Assembly: GCF_009604455.1 (NCBI RefSeq)
Contig: NZ_WEGL01000005.1
Coordinates: 124,001 to 188,000 of the forward strand
DNA length: 64,000 nucleotides
Direction: 5' to 3'
Source of the DNA: Streptomyces sp. RB17
GTDB lineage: Bacteria > Actinomycetota > Actinomycetes > Streptomycetales > Streptomycetaceae
Shown piece by piece: positions 1 to 9,079 of the stretch (the stretch's first letter is position 1; each line of letters starts with the position of its first letter). The position numbers were made by a program, and so were the translations under genes. The notes under the pieces are model-generated. The model was not told where the DNA came from. It saw nothing but the letters and a program-made list of their open reading frames with translations, and did not search any database.

Positions 1-264
1 CCGCCGGACCGGCCCGGTGCCGTGTTCCCTCGCGGGGGTGCTGCGGAGCTGATCCGGGGTCTGCCGGCGGTCCGCCGGCTCCGGGCGACGGCAGGCAGGA
101 GAGGGCGATGCGCGTGCGAGGGGACGGCATGGCGGTCCGTGCCGGATCCGGGCCGTGGCCGAGGTCGCCGGAGGGCGGCCCGGCGCCCCGCGGGCCGGTC
201 CCGACCGCCGCGAGGTGAGGCCCGGCCATGGCCTTCAAGAACCCCGTGCATCGCGGCGGGAAAG

Positions 265-480
265 GCCGCGGCCGGGTTCGAGCAGTTCGCGGAGTACGCC
301 CCCACTTCACCAGCTCGCCGGTGTTCTTCCTCTTCTCCCTGCTCCTCATCGGCTTCTTCGTCGCCGCGCGCGTCGCGCACCTGAGGCCCGAACTGCTCCT
401 GCCGGCGGGCGAGTCCATGACCGCGGGCACCCTGCTGCTCCTCGCTGTGCTGAAGAACGCCGAGAGATCCGGATGGAGGA
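265..480 (+). pseudogene. Remnant of a low-affinity iron permease-like membrane protein
   Basis: The frame ending in FEQFAEYA (277-300) must jump by one frame inside a run of C at 299-303 to continue as HFTSSPVFFLFSLLLIGFF and then a second hydrophobic stretch ending LLLAVLKNAERS. Joined, these read like the N-terminal half of the small two-helix low-affinity iron permease family common in Streptomyces. The conserved C-terminal tail after NAER is lost, so there are at least two lesions. Nothing else coding was recognised in 1-556. The promoter of hypX should lie between this remnant and 557. The family assignment is from memory of family sequences and is moderate at best. Confidence 0.4.
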
Positions 481-556
481 AGAGACCTGACGGAGGCGGA
501 CAAAACGGCGCGGCGGTACTTCACGCCACCCCCGCGAGGGACGACCATTCCGTGTC

Positions 557-2263
557 ATGGACATTTTGCTCGTCGCCAGCGCGTTCAACAGCCTCACCCA
601 GCGCATGTACGCGGAACTGACGGACCACGGGCACCGCGTGGATGTCGTCCTCGCCGCACAGGGCACCGACCCCGTGCGGGACGCCGTACGGGAACTGCGG
701 CCGGAACTGGTCATCGCGCCCATGCTCAGGACGGCGCTGCCCGAGGACGTGTGGCGCGCACACACCTGTCTGATCGTGCATCCGGGTCCGCCCGGTGACC
801 GTGGCCCGTCCTCGCTGGACTGGGCCATCGCGGAGCGGGCGCCGGAGTGGGGCGTGACGGTCCTGCAGGCCGAGGCGGCGATGGACGCGGGCCCGATCTG
901 GGCGGCGGAGCCGTTCCCGGTACCGCCCGTCGGCAAGAGCGATCTGTACCGCAACGAGGCCTCCGACGCCGCCGTCACCGCTGTCCTCACCGCCGTACGG
1001 CGCTACGCCGAAGGCGCCTACAAACCGCGTCCGCAGACCGACGACTCGGTCAGGGTGGTCTGGCGCGACGCCTTCCGCCGGGGGCGCCGGCGCATCGACT
1101 GGGAGCGGGACGACACCGAAACGATTCTGTGTAAACTCCGCGGCGCCGACTCGCAGCCGGGCGTCCTGGACGAACTCCTCGGCCGGGAGGTGTTCCTGCA
1201 CGGCGGGCACCCCGAGGACCGGCTGCGCGGCCGCCCCGGCGAACTCCTCGCGCAGCGCGCGGGCGGCGTCTGCCGGGCCACCCGCGACGGCGCGGTCTGG
1301 ATCCCGGAACTCCGCCCCCGCAGGAACTCCGGCGACCCGGCGCCCTTCCGGCGCCCCGCCGCCTCCGTGCTCGCCGCCTGGGAACCCGCCCTCGAACTCC
1401 CGGAATCCCCCGTCCCGTTGGAGCTGCCGCACGACCGGCGGACCTGGACCGACATCCGTTACCGGCAGCTCGGCGACATCGGCTTCCTCGGCTTCTCCTT
1501 CCCGGGCGGCGCGATGAGCACCGACCAGTGCCGCCGGCTGCTCGCCGCCTACGAGCACGCGCTCTCCCGGCCCACCCGCGTCCTCGTGCTCGGCGGGGAC
1601 CGCGACTTCTTCTCCAACGGGATCCATCTGAACGTCATCGAGGCGGCCCCCGACCCGGCCCAGGAGTCCTGGATCAACCTCAACGCCATGGACGACCTGG
1701 TCGAGGCCGTGCTGCGCACCACGGACCGGCTGGTCGTGGCCGCCCTCGCCGGCAACGCGGCGGCCGGCGGCGCCATGCTCGCCCTCGCCGCCGACGAGGT
1801 GTGGTGCCGTACCGGCGTCGTCCTCAACCCGCACTACCGGCGCATGGGTCTGTACGGCTCGGAGTTCTGGACGTACACCCTGCCGCGCCGCGTCGGCGCG
1901 GAGGTCGCCCACCGGCTGACCACCGAGGCCCTGCCCGTCAGCGCCGCGTCCGCCGAGCGGCTGCGGCTCGTGGACCGACTCGTACCGGCCGCGCCCGGCG
2001 ACTTCCCCGCGGCGGTCCGGCAGTTGGCGGCCGAACTCGCCTCCTCACCCTTCCTGGACGCGCGAATCGCCGCCAAGTCCGCCCGCGCCGCGAAGGAACA
2101 CGAACGCCCGCCGGCCGCCTACCGCGAGGAGGAACTGGCCCGCATGCACACCATCTTCCACGACCCCGAGGCCCCCTACCACGCCCTGCGCTCCGCCTTC
2201 GTCCGCAAGACACCGTCCGGCTCACCCCGGCCCCTGACCGCGCCCGCCGGAGTCCTCCGGTGA
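557..2263 (+). CDS. hypX: HypX-type hydrogenase maturation factor (CO ligand synthesis)
   Basis: The 568-residue protein has two domains. The N-terminal half resembles formyl-tetrahydrofolate transferases and carries HPGPPGDRGPSS at residues 75-86, a HypX hallmark. The C-terminal half (about 290-550) is an enoyl-CoA hydratase/isomerase fold with the oxyanion-loop stretch AGNAAAGGAM near residue 395. Family knowledge: HypX takes the formyl group of formyl-THF to CoA and releases CO for the Fe(CN)2CO centre of aerobic [NiFe] hydrogenases. It is the first gene of the plus-strand maturation operon, and its TGA overlaps the GTG of the protease gene. The ATG at 557 is chosen because MDILLVASAF starts the fold exactly. 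Confidence 0.93.
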   Translation: MDILLVASAFNSLTQRMYAELTDHGHRVDVVLAAQGTDPVRDAVRELRPELVIAPMLRTALPEDVWRAHTCLIVHPGPPGDRGPSSLDWAIAERAPEWGVTVLQAEAAMDAGPIWAAEPFPVPPVGKSDLYRNEASDAAVTAVLTAVRRYAEGAYKPRPQTDDSVRVVWRDAFRRGRRRIDWERDDTETILCKLRGADSQPGVLDELLGREVFLHGGHPEDRLRGRPGELLAQRAGGVCRATRDGAVWIPELRPRRNSGDPAPFRRPAASVLAAWEPALELPESPVPLELPHDRRTWTDIRYRQLGDIGFLGFSFPGGAMSTDQCRRLLAAYEHALSRPTRVLVLGGDRDFFSNGIHLNVIEAAPDPAQESWINLNAMDDLVEAVLRTTDRLVVAALAGNAAAGGAMLALAADEVWCRTGVVLNPHYRRMGLYGSEFWTYTLPRRVGAEVAHRLTTEALPVSAASAERLRLVDRLVPAAPGDFPAAVRQLAAELASSPFLDARIAAKSARAAKEHERPPAAYREEELARMHTIFHDPEAPYHALRSAFVRKTPSGSPRPLTAPAGVLR

Positions 2264-2826
2264 CGCCGAGACTGCTGGTGGCCGGCGTCGGCAACATCTT
2301 CCTCGCCGACGACGCCTTCGGCCCCGAGGTGATCCGCGCCCTCGAACCGCGTCCACTGCCGCCCGAGGTGCGGGTCCACGACTACGGCATCCGCGGCATG
2401 GACCTCGCCTACGACCTGCTCGACGGGTACGACACCGCCGTCCTGGTGGACACCGCGCGGCGCGGCCACCACCCGGGCACCCTCTCCCTGATCGAGGCCG
2501 AACCGCCCGACGGCGGCGTCGTGCCCGAGGCGCACGGCATGGACCCCGCGAAGGTGCTCGCCCTCGCCACGCACCTCGGCGACGAGCCCCTGCCCCGGGT
2601 GCTCGTCCTGGCCTGCGAGCCCGCGCTGCTGCCGACCGGCGACGAGGACCTCCTGCCGGGGCTCACCACGCCGGTCCGGGAAGCCGTCGACCGGGCCGTG
2701 GACGCGCTCCACACGCTGATCCCGGCCCTGCTCGCCGACCCCGGCGCGCCCGCGCCGCCGTTGGGCCGCCCGGTGGAATCCGGGCCCGGCCGCCCGGCTG
2801 CGCTGCCCGGCACGGCGGGAGGCTGA
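2260..2826 (+). CDS. Hydrogenase maturation endopeptidase (HybD/HycI family)
   Basis: This 188-residue protein starts at a GTG that overlaps the hypX stop (GTGA). It begins RLLVAGVGNIFLADDAFG, the signature of the Ni-sensing protease that clips the C-terminal tail of the hydrogenase large subunit once nickel is inserted. The expected metal-contact acidic and His positions are visible as D17/D18, D64 (LVDTARRG) and H92 (EAHGMDP). The likely substrate is HhyL in the facing operon, cut after H575. The tail beyond residue 160 is Pro/Gly/Ala-rich and probably disordered. The gap to hypB is 72 nt, the largest gap in this arm. Confidence 0.9.
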   Translation: MTPRLLVAGVGNIFLADDAFGPEVIRALEPRPLPPEVRVHDYGIRGMDLAYDLLDGYDTAVLVDTARRGHHPGTLSLIEAEPPDGGVVPEAHGMDPAKVLALATHLGDEPLPRVLVLACEPALLPTGDEDLLPGLTTPVREAVDRAVDALHTLIPALLADPGAPAPPLGRPVESGPGRPAALPGTAGG

Positions 2827-2898
2827 GCGGAAGATCGGTGGAGCCCGCGCCGCAGGGACGCGGCCGAGCCCCATCGCCGTATCCGAGGAGCAGCGCCC

Positions 2899-3621
2899 AT
2901 GTGCCGGTCCGACGTCAAGCAAGCCGTCCTGGCGAAGAACGACGACCTGGCCGCGGAGCTGCGCGGCGACCTCGCCCGGCAGGGTGTGACCGTCGTCAAT
3001 CTGCTCTCCAGCCCCGGCAGCGGCAAGACCGAACTCCTCGCCCGGGTCCTGGCCCGCGCGGTGCAGCGGGGCGTGCCGGTGGCCGCGCTGACCGCGGACC
3101 TGGCCACCGAGAACGACGCGGTACGGCTCGCCCGGTCCGGTGCGCCCGTGCAGCAGGTGCTCACCGACGGGCTGTGCCACCTGGAGGCCCGTCAGGTGCG
3201 GGCCCGGCTGGCGGGCTGGCTGCCCGCGGACACCTCCGTGCTCTTCGTGGAGAACGTCGGCAACCTCGTCTGCCCGGCCGCGTACGACCTCGGCGAGACC
3301 CTGCGGGTGGTGCTGATGGCGGTCACCGAGGGCGAGGACAAGCCGCTGAAGTACCCGACCGCGTTCGGCTCCGCCCATCTCGTCGTGATCACCAAGACGG
3401 ACCTCGCCGAGCCGGCCGGCTTCGACGAGAGCGGCTTCCGGGCGAACGTGCACCGGGTCAATCCGGGCGTGGAGATCGTACGGTCCTGCGCCCGCACCGG
3501 CGTCGGTGTCGGCGCCCTCCTGGACCGCGCCCTCGCCGCCCGGGACGGCGCGCTCCACCGCCCACCCCTCGCGCCGCATCCGCACGGCCACCACCACACC
3601 GCGCCCGCCCCCGCCGTATGA
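2899..3621 (+). CDS. hypB: HypB nickel-insertion GTPase
   Basis: This 240-residue SIMIBI-class GTPase has a P-loop SSPGSGKT (37-44), a switch with EN(D/V), and TKTD at 166-169 in the base-recognition position. C93-H94 and C125 match the metal site that HypB uses at its GTPase-domain dimer interface. The His-rich metal-storage segment, often N-terminal in HypB, is here a short C-terminal cluster (H227, H229, H231-233). HypB delivers nickel to the apo large subunit with HypA, which is encoded at the end of the opposing operon. The start is the first ATG, preceded by GAGGAGCA at 2884-2891. The stop overlaps the hypF start (ATGA). Confidence 0.95.
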   Translation: MCRSDVKQAVLAKNDDLAAELRGDLARQGVTVVNLLSSPGSGKTELLARVLARAVQRGVPVAALTADLATENDAVRLARSGAPVQQVLTDGLCHLEARQVRARLAGWLPADTSVLFVENVGNLVCPAAYDLGETLRVVLMAVTEGEDKPLKYPTAFGSAHLVVITKTDLAEPAGFDESGFRANVHRVNPGVEIVRSCARTGVGVGALLDRALAARDGALHRPPLAPHPHGHHHTAPAPAV

Positions 3622-5969
3622 CGGCCCCCGCGACCGGCCTGGTCCGCCGCCGGCTCACGGTGCGCGGCACCGTGCAGGGGGTCGGCTTCCGGCCGTACGT
3701 GCACCGGCTGGCCGACGGCCTGGGCCTCGCCGGATTCGTCGGCAACACCGGCGACGGCGTGATCGTCGAGATCGAGGGCCCGGCGGACCAGGTCGACCGC
3801 TTCTGCGCCCTGCTGGCCCAGCAGCCGCCGCCCCTGGCCACCGTGAGCGGCATCGCCGGCGAGGACCTGCCCGCCACCGGCGACACGAGCCCCTTCACCA
3901 TCCGCTCCACCGAGCGGGCCGGCGGCCGCACCCAGCTGCCGCCCGACACCGCGACCTGCGCCGACTGCCTGCGCGAACTGGCCGATACGGCCGACCGCCG
4001 GTACCGGCATCCGTTCGTCACGTGCACCCACTGCGGCCCGCGCTTCACCATCGCCACCGGGATGCCCTACGACCGTGCGGCCACGACCATGGCCGCCTTC
4101 CCGATGTGCCCGTCCTGCGCCCACGAGTACGGCGACCCCGCCGACCGGCGCTTCCACGCCCAGCCGGTCGCCTGCGCCGACTGCGGGCCGCGGCTCACCC
4201 TGATCCCGGCCCTCGGCGGCCTCCGCCCGGCCCGGGACGCGAACGCCCTCGCCACGGCACGGGCGCTGCTGGCCGCCGGGCGGATCGTCGCCGTCAAGGG
4301 CGTCGGCGGCTACCACCTGGCCTGCGATGCCACCGACGAGCGAGCCGTGGCCGCCCTGCGCGACCGCAAGGAACGCGGCGGCAAGGCCTTCGCGGTGATG
4401 TGTGCCGACCTCGCCACCGCCGAGCGGATCGCGGTCCTCTCCGCAGCCGAACGGGCCGCGCTGACCAGCCCCCGGCGCCCCATCGTCCTGCTGCCGAGGC
4501 GCACCGAACCGGACGGCCTCCGCCTCGCCGGCCAGGTCTGCCCGGGCAGCCCGCACGTGGGCGTGATGCTGCCCTACACCCCCGTGCACACCCTGCTGTT
4601 CGGCCTGCCCGGCGATCCGCCCGGCCCCCGGATGCTGGTGATGACCAGCGGCAACCGCTCCGGCGAACCCATCGTCACCGACGACGCAGACGCCCTGACC
4701 CGGCTCGCCGGTCTCGCCGACGCCTGGCTCGCCCACGACCGGCCCATCGCCTCGCCGTGCGACGACTCCCTGCTGCGGGTCCGCCCGGACGGCACCGAAC
4801 AGGTCCTCAGACGCTCCCGCGGCCATGTCCCCCGCGCGCTGCGGCTCCCGGTGCCCGTACCGCCCGTGCTCGCGGTCGGCGGCGACCTGAAGAACGTCCT
4901 GTGCCTGGCCGAGGGCGAGCACGCGTGGTTCGGGCCGCACATCGGCGACATGGGCGTGCTGGCCACGCAGGAGGCCGCCGAGCGCGCCGAGCGGCACCTG
5001 ACCCGGCTGACCGGCGTCACCCCGGCCCTGGTCGCGGCCGACCGGCACCCCGGCTACCACTCGACGCGCCGGGCCCGCCACCGCGCCTCCCGGACGGGAG
5101 ACGGCTCCCTGCGGCTGGTCCAGCACCACCACGCCCACATCGCCTCGGCGATGGCCGAACACGGCCTGGACGGCACCACGCCGGTGATCGGAGTCGCCTT
5201 CGACGGCACCGGATACGGCGACGACGGCACCGTGTGGGGCGGCGAGATCCTGCTCGCCGACTACACCGGCTACCGGCGCTTCGCCCACCTCACCCCCGCC
5301 CCGCTGCCCGGCGGAGACGCCGGGGTGGCCAACCCCTGCCGGCTGGCGCTGGCCCGGCTGTGGGCGGCCGGACTGCCCTGGGCACCGGACCTGCCGAGCG
5401 TCACCGCCTGCCCGGACCTGGAACTCGCCACACTGAGACGGCAGTTGGACCGCCAGGTGGCCTGCGTGCCGACGTCCAGCATGGGGCGGCTCTTCGACGC
5501 GGTGTCATCGCTGGTCGGTGTCTGCCATCGCGCGGGATACGAGGCGCAGGCCGCGATGGAGCTGGAGGCGGCGGCGCTGGAGGCCGGGGACGCGGACGCG
5601 GTGGCGTACCCCTTCGACATCACCGGCGCGGGCGTCCTCGCCTGCGACCCCGCGCCGATGCTCAGGACCCTGCTCGCGGACCAGCGGCGCGGCACCCCCG
5701 CACCGGTCCTGGCGGGCCGCTTCCACCGGGGGGTCGCGCTCGCCGTCGCCGAGATCTGCCACCGCGCCCGCGCCGCATCCGGCCTGACCACGGTCGCCCT
5801 CACCGGAGGCGTCTTCGCCAACGGCCTGCTGGAGGAGGAGTGCGCCGCGCTGCTGGGCAGGGACGGCTTCACGGTGCTCCGGCACGGCGAAGTACCCCCG
5901 AACGACGGAGGGCTGGCGCTCGGTCAGCTCATGGTCGCGGGGACAGCAACCAACCACGAGACGGAGTGA
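3618..5969 (+). CDS. hypF: HypF carbamoyltransferase
   Basis: The protein has 783 residues and the full HypF domain order: an acylphosphatase domain with VQGVGFRPYVH at 19-29, two zinc-finger units (four CxxC pairs between about residues 114 and 196), a YrdC-like domain and a Kae1/TobZ-like C-terminal domain with HHHAHIASAMAEH. HypF turns carbamoyl phosphate and ATP into a carbamoyl-adenylate and loads the carbamoyl group on the C-terminal Cys of HypE. That group becomes the cyanide ligands. The ATG overlaps the hypB stop, so translation is probably coupled. The gene ends 3 nt before hypC. Confidence 0.96.
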   Translation: MTAPATGLVRRRLTVRGTVQGVGFRPYVHRLADGLGLAGFVGNTGDGVIVEIEGPADQVDRFCALLAQQPPPLATVSGIAGEDLPATGDTSPFTIRSTERAGGRTQLPPDTATCADCLRELADTADRRYRHPFVTCTHCGPRFTIATGMPYDRAATTMAAFPMCPSCAHEYGDPADRRFHAQPVACADCGPRLTLIPALGGLRPARDANALATARALLAAGRIVAVKGVGGYHLACDATDERAVAALRDRKERGGKAFAVMCADLATAERIAVLSAAERAALTSPRRPIVLLPRRTEPDGLRLAGQVCPGSPHVGVMLPYTPVHTLLFGLPGDPPGPRMLVMTSGNRSGEPIVTDDADALTRLAGLADAWLAHDRPIASPCDDSLLRVRPDGTEQVLRRSRGHVPRALRLPVPVPPVLAVGGDLKNVLCLAEGEHAWFGPHIGDMGVLATQEAAERAERHLTRLTGVTPALVAADRHPGYHSTRRARHRASRTGDGSLRLVQHHHAHIASAMAEHGLDGTTPVIGVAFDGTGYGDDGTVWGGEILLADYTGYRRFAHLTPAPLPGGDAGVANPCRLALARLWAAGLPWAPDLPSVTACPDLELATLRRQLDRQVACVPTSSMGRLFDAVSSLVGVCHRAGYEAQAAMELEAAALEAGDADAVAYPFDITGAGVLACDPAPMLRTLLADQRRGTPAPVLAGRFHRGVALAVAEICHRARAASGLTTVALTGGVFANGLLEEECAALLGRDGFTVLRHGEVPPNDGGLALGQLMVAGTATNHETE

Positions 5970-5972
5970 CCC

Positions 5973-6263
5973 ATGTGTCTGGCAGTGCCCGGCAAGGTCG
6001 TGTCCATCGACCGGAGCGCCGACCCCCTGACCGGGCTGGTCGACTTCGGCGGAGTGCGCAAACAGGCGTGTCTGGAGTACCTGCCCGATGTCCGGGTGGG
6101 GGAGTACGTCATCGTCCACGTCGGCTTCGCCCTGCAGCGCCTGGACGAGGAGTCGGCCCGGGCGTCCCTGGAGCTGTTCCATCAACTGGGGCTGCTGGAA
6201 GAGGAGTTCGGGGACGCCTGGGAGCAGGCGGCCCGGCAGGAGAGCGGGAGTGAGGTCCGGTGA
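5973..6263 (+). CDS. hypC: HypC hydrogenase assembly chaperone
   Basis: The 96-residue protein begins MCLAVPGKV, the invariant HypC start in which Cys2 holds the Fe(CN)2CO group after Met removal. A hydrophobic core (VDFGGVRKQACLEYLPDV) and the conserved VGEYVIVHVGFAL stretch follow. The C-terminal third is helical and acidic. HypC pairs with HypD to build and carry the iron centre to the large subunit. The stop TGA at 6261-6263 overlaps the GTG start of hypD. Confidence 0.95.
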   Translation: MCLAVPGKVVSIDRSADPLTGLVDFGGVRKQACLEYLPDVRVGEYVIVHVGFALQRLDEESARASLELFHQLGLLEEEFGDAWEQAARQESGSEVR

Positions 6264-7411
6264 AGTACATCGACGAGTTCAACGACCCCGAGCTGGCGCG
6301 CCGGCTGCTGGACGAGATCCGCACCACGGTCACCCGGCCCTGGGCGCTGATGGAGGTCTGCGGTGGGCAGACCCACTCCATCATCCGCCATGGCATCGAC
6401 CAACTCCTGCCGGAGAACGTCGAGTTGATCCACGGTCCCGGCTGTCCGGTGTGCGTCACGCCGCTCGACGTCATCGACAAGGCCCTGGAGATCGCCGCCC
6501 GGCCCGAGGTGATCTTCTGTTCCTTCGGGGACATGCTGCGCGTGCCCGGCACCGACCGGGACCTGTTCCGGGTCAAGGGCGAGGGAGGTGACGTCCGCGT
6601 GGTGTACTCACCGCTGGACGCGCTCGACCTCGCCCGCAGGAACCCGGGCCGCCAGGTCGTGTTCTTCGCCATCGGCTTCGAGACGACCGCCCCGGCCAAC
6701 GCCATGGCCGTCCACCAGGCCCGCCGCCTGGGCATCGACAACTTCAGCCTGCTGGTCTCCCACGTCCGGGTCCCACCCGCCATCGGGGCCATCATGACGG
6801 CACCGGAATGCCGGGTGCGGGGCTTCCTCGCCGCCGGGCACGTGTGCAGCGTCATGGGCACCGCCGAGTACCCCGAACTGGCCGAGAAGCACCGGGTGCC
6901 GATCGTCGTGACCGGCTTCGAGCCGCTGGACATCCTCGAGGGCATCCGCCGCGCCGTCCACCAACTGGAGCGCGGCGAGCACCGGGTGGAGAACGCCTAC
7001 CAGCGTGCCGTGCGCGAGCAGGGCAACCCGGCCGCCCTGCGCATGCTGGAGGAGGTCTTCGAGATCACCGACCGCAACTGGCGCGGTATCGGCCGCATCC
7101 CCGACAGCGGCTGGCGGCTGTCCGACGCATACCGCGACTTCGACGCCGAACACCGCTTCGACGTCACCGGCATCCGCACCGAGGAGCCCGCCGTGTGCCG
7201 CGCCGGCGAGGTGCTGCAGGGGCTGATCAAGCCCACCGAGTGCGAGGCGTTCGGCAAGGCCTGCACCCCGCGCACCCCGCTCGGCGCCACCATGGTCTCC
7301 ACCGAGGGCGCCTGCGCGGCCTACTACCTGTACCGCCGGATGAACACCCCGGCAGCACAGGGATCCCGCATCCCGCAGGGCTCGCAGGAGGAGATGAACC
7401 CCGTTGGCTGA
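6260..7411 (+). CDS. hypD: HypD iron-sulfur scaffold for Fe(CN)2CO assembly
   Basis: The protein has 383 residues. Family motifs are intact: MEVCGGQTH with C34, GPGCPVC with C62 and C65, CSFGDMLRVPG, GFETTAP, and the C-terminal cysteine stretch CEAFGKACTPR that holds the [4Fe-4S] cluster. HypD is the platform where iron receives two cyanides from HypE and one CO. The GTG start overlaps the hypC stop, and its last codons overlap hypE by 8 nt. The tail after TEGACAAYYLYRRM is a short non-conserved extension. Confidence 0.95.
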   Translation: MKYIDEFNDPELARRLLDEIRTTVTRPWALMEVCGGQTHSIIRHGIDQLLPENVELIHGPGCPVCVTPLDVIDKALEIAARPEVIFCSFGDMLRVPGTDRDLFRVKGEGGDVRVVYSPLDALDLARRNPGRQVVFFAIGFETTAPANAMAVHQARRLGIDNFSLLVSHVRVPPAIGAIMTAPECRVRGFLAAGHVCSVMGTAEYPELAEKHRVPIVVTGFEPLDILEGIRRAVHQLERGEHRVENAYQRAVREQGNPAALRMLEEVFEITDRNWRGIGRIPDSGWRLSDAYRDFDAEHRFDVTGIRTEEPAVCRAGEVLQGLIKPTECEAFGKACTPRTPLGATMVSTEGACAAYYLYRRMNTPAAQGSRIPQGSQEEMNPVG

Positions 7412-8483
7412 CCTCGCCACCCCCGAAACGGCGGTCGTCGACCCCGCCGACTGGACCTGCCCCGCCCCCCTGCGCGACCAGCCGGTCGTCGTCATGGGGC
7501 ACGGTGGAGGCGGCGCCCTGTCCGCCGAGCTGATCGAGCAGGTCTTCGCCCCCGCCTACGGCAACCCCACCCTGGCCGCCCTCACCGACTCGGCCGTCCT
7601 CGACCTGGGCGGCGTCCGGCTGGCCTTCTCCACCGACTCCTACGTCGTACGGCCGCTGTTCTTCCCCGGCGGCAGCCTCGGCGACCTCGCCGTCAACGGC
7701 ACGGTCAACGACCTGGCGATGAGCGGCGCCCGGCCCGCCTACCTGTCCACGGCCTTCGTGCTGGAGGAGGGCGTGGAGCTGGACGTCGTCGGCCGGGTCG
7801 CGCGGGCCATCGGAGCGGCGGCCGAGGCGGCGGGCGTCACCGTCGCCACCGGCGACACCAAGGTCGTGGAGTCCGGACACGGCGACGGCGTCTACGTCAC
7901 CACCGCCGGCGTCGGCCTCGTCCCCGACGGCGTCGACATCCGCCCGCAGCGCGCCCGGCCCGGCGACGCCGTGATCGTCAGCGGCCCGATCGGCCTGCAC
8001 GGCGTGGCGATCATGAGCGTGCGGGAGGGGCTGGAGTTCGGCGTCGAGATCGCCTCCGACACCGCGCCCCTGGCGGACCTCGTGGCGGCCATGCTGGCGG
8101 TCACGCGGGACATCCACGTCCTGCGCGACCCGACCCGGGGCGGCCTCGGCGCGTCCCTGAACGAGATCGCCCGCGCCTCCGGCACCGGAGTGCGGCTGCA
8201 GGACCGGGCCGTCCCGATCCCGGACGAGGTCGCGAACGCCTGTGGCTTCCTGGGCCTGGACCCGCTGTACGTCGCCAACGAGGGCCGGCTGGTCGCCTTC
8301 GTGCCCCCGGAACACGCGGAGGCCGTCCTGGCGGCGATGCGGGCGCACCCGCAGGGCGCCGGCGCCGCCCGCATCGGTGAGTGCGTGGCGGAGCACCCGG
8401 GCATGGTCGTCGTCGCCACCGCTCTGGGCGGCACCCGGGTGGTGGACCTGCCGCTGGGCGAGCAGCTGCCCCGCATCTGCTGA
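7404..8483 (+). CDS. hypE: HypE thiocyanate-forming dehydratase
   Basis: This 359-residue PurM/AIR-synthase-like protein ends in the diagnostic PRIC. The terminal Cys359 is carbamoylated by HypF and dehydrated with ATP to a thiocyanate that donates CN to iron on HypCD. The Gly-rich loop MGHGGGGALSAELI and FSTDSYVV belong to the ATP site. The start is a TTG at 7404, chosen because it sits 10 nt after AGGAGGAG (7386-7393) and gives the normal N-terminus. It lies inside the hypD reading frame. This is the last gene of the plus arm. Confidence 0.94.
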   Translation: MADLATPETAVVDPADWTCPAPLRDQPVVVMGHGGGGALSAELIEQVFAPAYGNPTLAALTDSAVLDLGGVRLAFSTDSYVVRPLFFPGGSLGDLAVNGTVNDLAMSGARPAYLSTAFVLEEGVELDVVGRVARAIGAAAEAAGVTVATGDTKVVESGHGDGVYVTTAGVGLVPDGVDIRPQRARPGDAVIVSGPIGLHGVAIMSVREGLEFGVEIASDTAPLADLVAAMLAVTRDIHVLRDPTRGGLGASLNEIARASGTGVRLQDRAVPIPDEVANACGFLGLDPLYVANEGRLVAFVPPEHAEAVLAAMRAHPQGAGAARIGECVAEHPGMVVVATALGGTRVVDLPLGEQLPRIC

Positions 8484-8490
8484 GCGGACC

Positions 8491-8519
8491 CCCGGCCCCG
8501 CCGTCAGCGCGGGGCCGGG
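8491..8519. terminator. Hairpin between the converging hydrogenase operons
   Basis: CCCGGCCCCGC at 8491-8501 pairs perfectly with 8509-8519 around a 7-nt loop, giving an 11-bp stem with ten G:C pairs and one that closes the loop. No T-run follows on either strand. It lies 8 nt past the hypE stop, and its loop contains the hypA stop codon, so it can act on transcripts from both arms. Confidence 0.7.
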
Positions 8520-8863
8520 ACCGGTTCGACTCCCGTGATCTCCAGCTCCCGCCCGCTGCGCAGCTCCTGCGAGGGCCGGTCGCAGCGCGGGCACCAGAAG
8601 AACGGCGGCACGCCCACCGCGAACTCCTCCGCGCACGGCGCGCAGTAGGCGTGCGCCGTGACCTGCTCGACGACCAGCTCGGCCGCCGCCAGCGCCGTAC
8701 TGCCCTCACGGGCCACCTCGAAGGCGAAGTGCAGCGCGTCGGGCACGACGCCGGCCAGCTCGCCCACGCGGACGGTCACCGCCGAGACGGCGTCCGCGCC
8801 GTCCGCGCGGGCGAGTTCGCCGGCCTGTTCCACGATCGCGGTCGCGATCGACAGCTCGTGCAC
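8504..8863 (-). CDS. hypA: HypA nickel metallochaperone
   Basis: The 119-residue protein starts MHELSIATAIVEQ, with His2 as the nickel ligand. The zinc ribbon is C74-APC77 and C91-PRC94. HypA passes nickel with HypB to the large subunit. The GTG at 8863 is chosen over a longer in-frame start at 8902 because the invariant MHELS must be N-terminal. It is the last gene of the minus-strand structural operon, so the Ni-insertion pair HypA/HypB is split between the two arms. Confidence 0.95.
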   Translation of the reverse strand: MHELSIATAIVEQAGELARADGADAVSAVTVRVGELAGVVPDALHFAFEVAREGSTALAAAELVVEQVTAHAYCAPCAEEFAVGVPPFFWCPRCDRPSQELRSGRELEITGVEPVPAPR

Positions 8864-8870
8864 GGCAGGC

Positions 8871-9047
8871 TCAGGGATACCGGCGGTTGGCCCGCAGCCC
8901 ACCGGTCATCCGGTAGATGCGCAACTCGCGGACGATCCCCGGGAGTTCGCGGACGAACAGGGTCATGGCCAGGCCGCCGATCATGGCCGCCTGTACGACG
9001 AGCAGCTGTCGCCCGGACATCCCGGTCCGTGCGGTCCTTCGTTTCAT
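8871..9047 (-). CDS. Small membrane-anchored protein of the hydrogenase operon
   Basis: The 58-residue protein starts MKRRTARTGMSG, has one hydrophobic helix (about 15-32) and ends with a basic segment, LRIYRMTGGLRANRRYP. The start at 9047 is favoured over 9083 because GGAGGT lies 4 nt upstream (9052-9057). The shape, a single hydrophobic helix followed by ELPxIxRELRIxRM, resembles the DUF6893 small proteins of actinobacteria. That link is from memory. It sits 7 nt upstream of hypA and may be a membrane tether or assembly helper. The function is unknown. Confidence 0.6.
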   Translation of the reverse strand: MKRRTARTGMSGRQLLVVQAAMIGGLAMTLFVRELPGIVRELRIYRMTGGLRANRRYP

Positions 9048-9079
9048 GCCGACCTCCATGGCGGTCCGTTCCTGCTGTC

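Noticed and set aside
521..1912. 463-codon minus-strand frame over hypX
   Set aside because: Shadow of hypX with no domain, no ribosome site and typical shadow composition.
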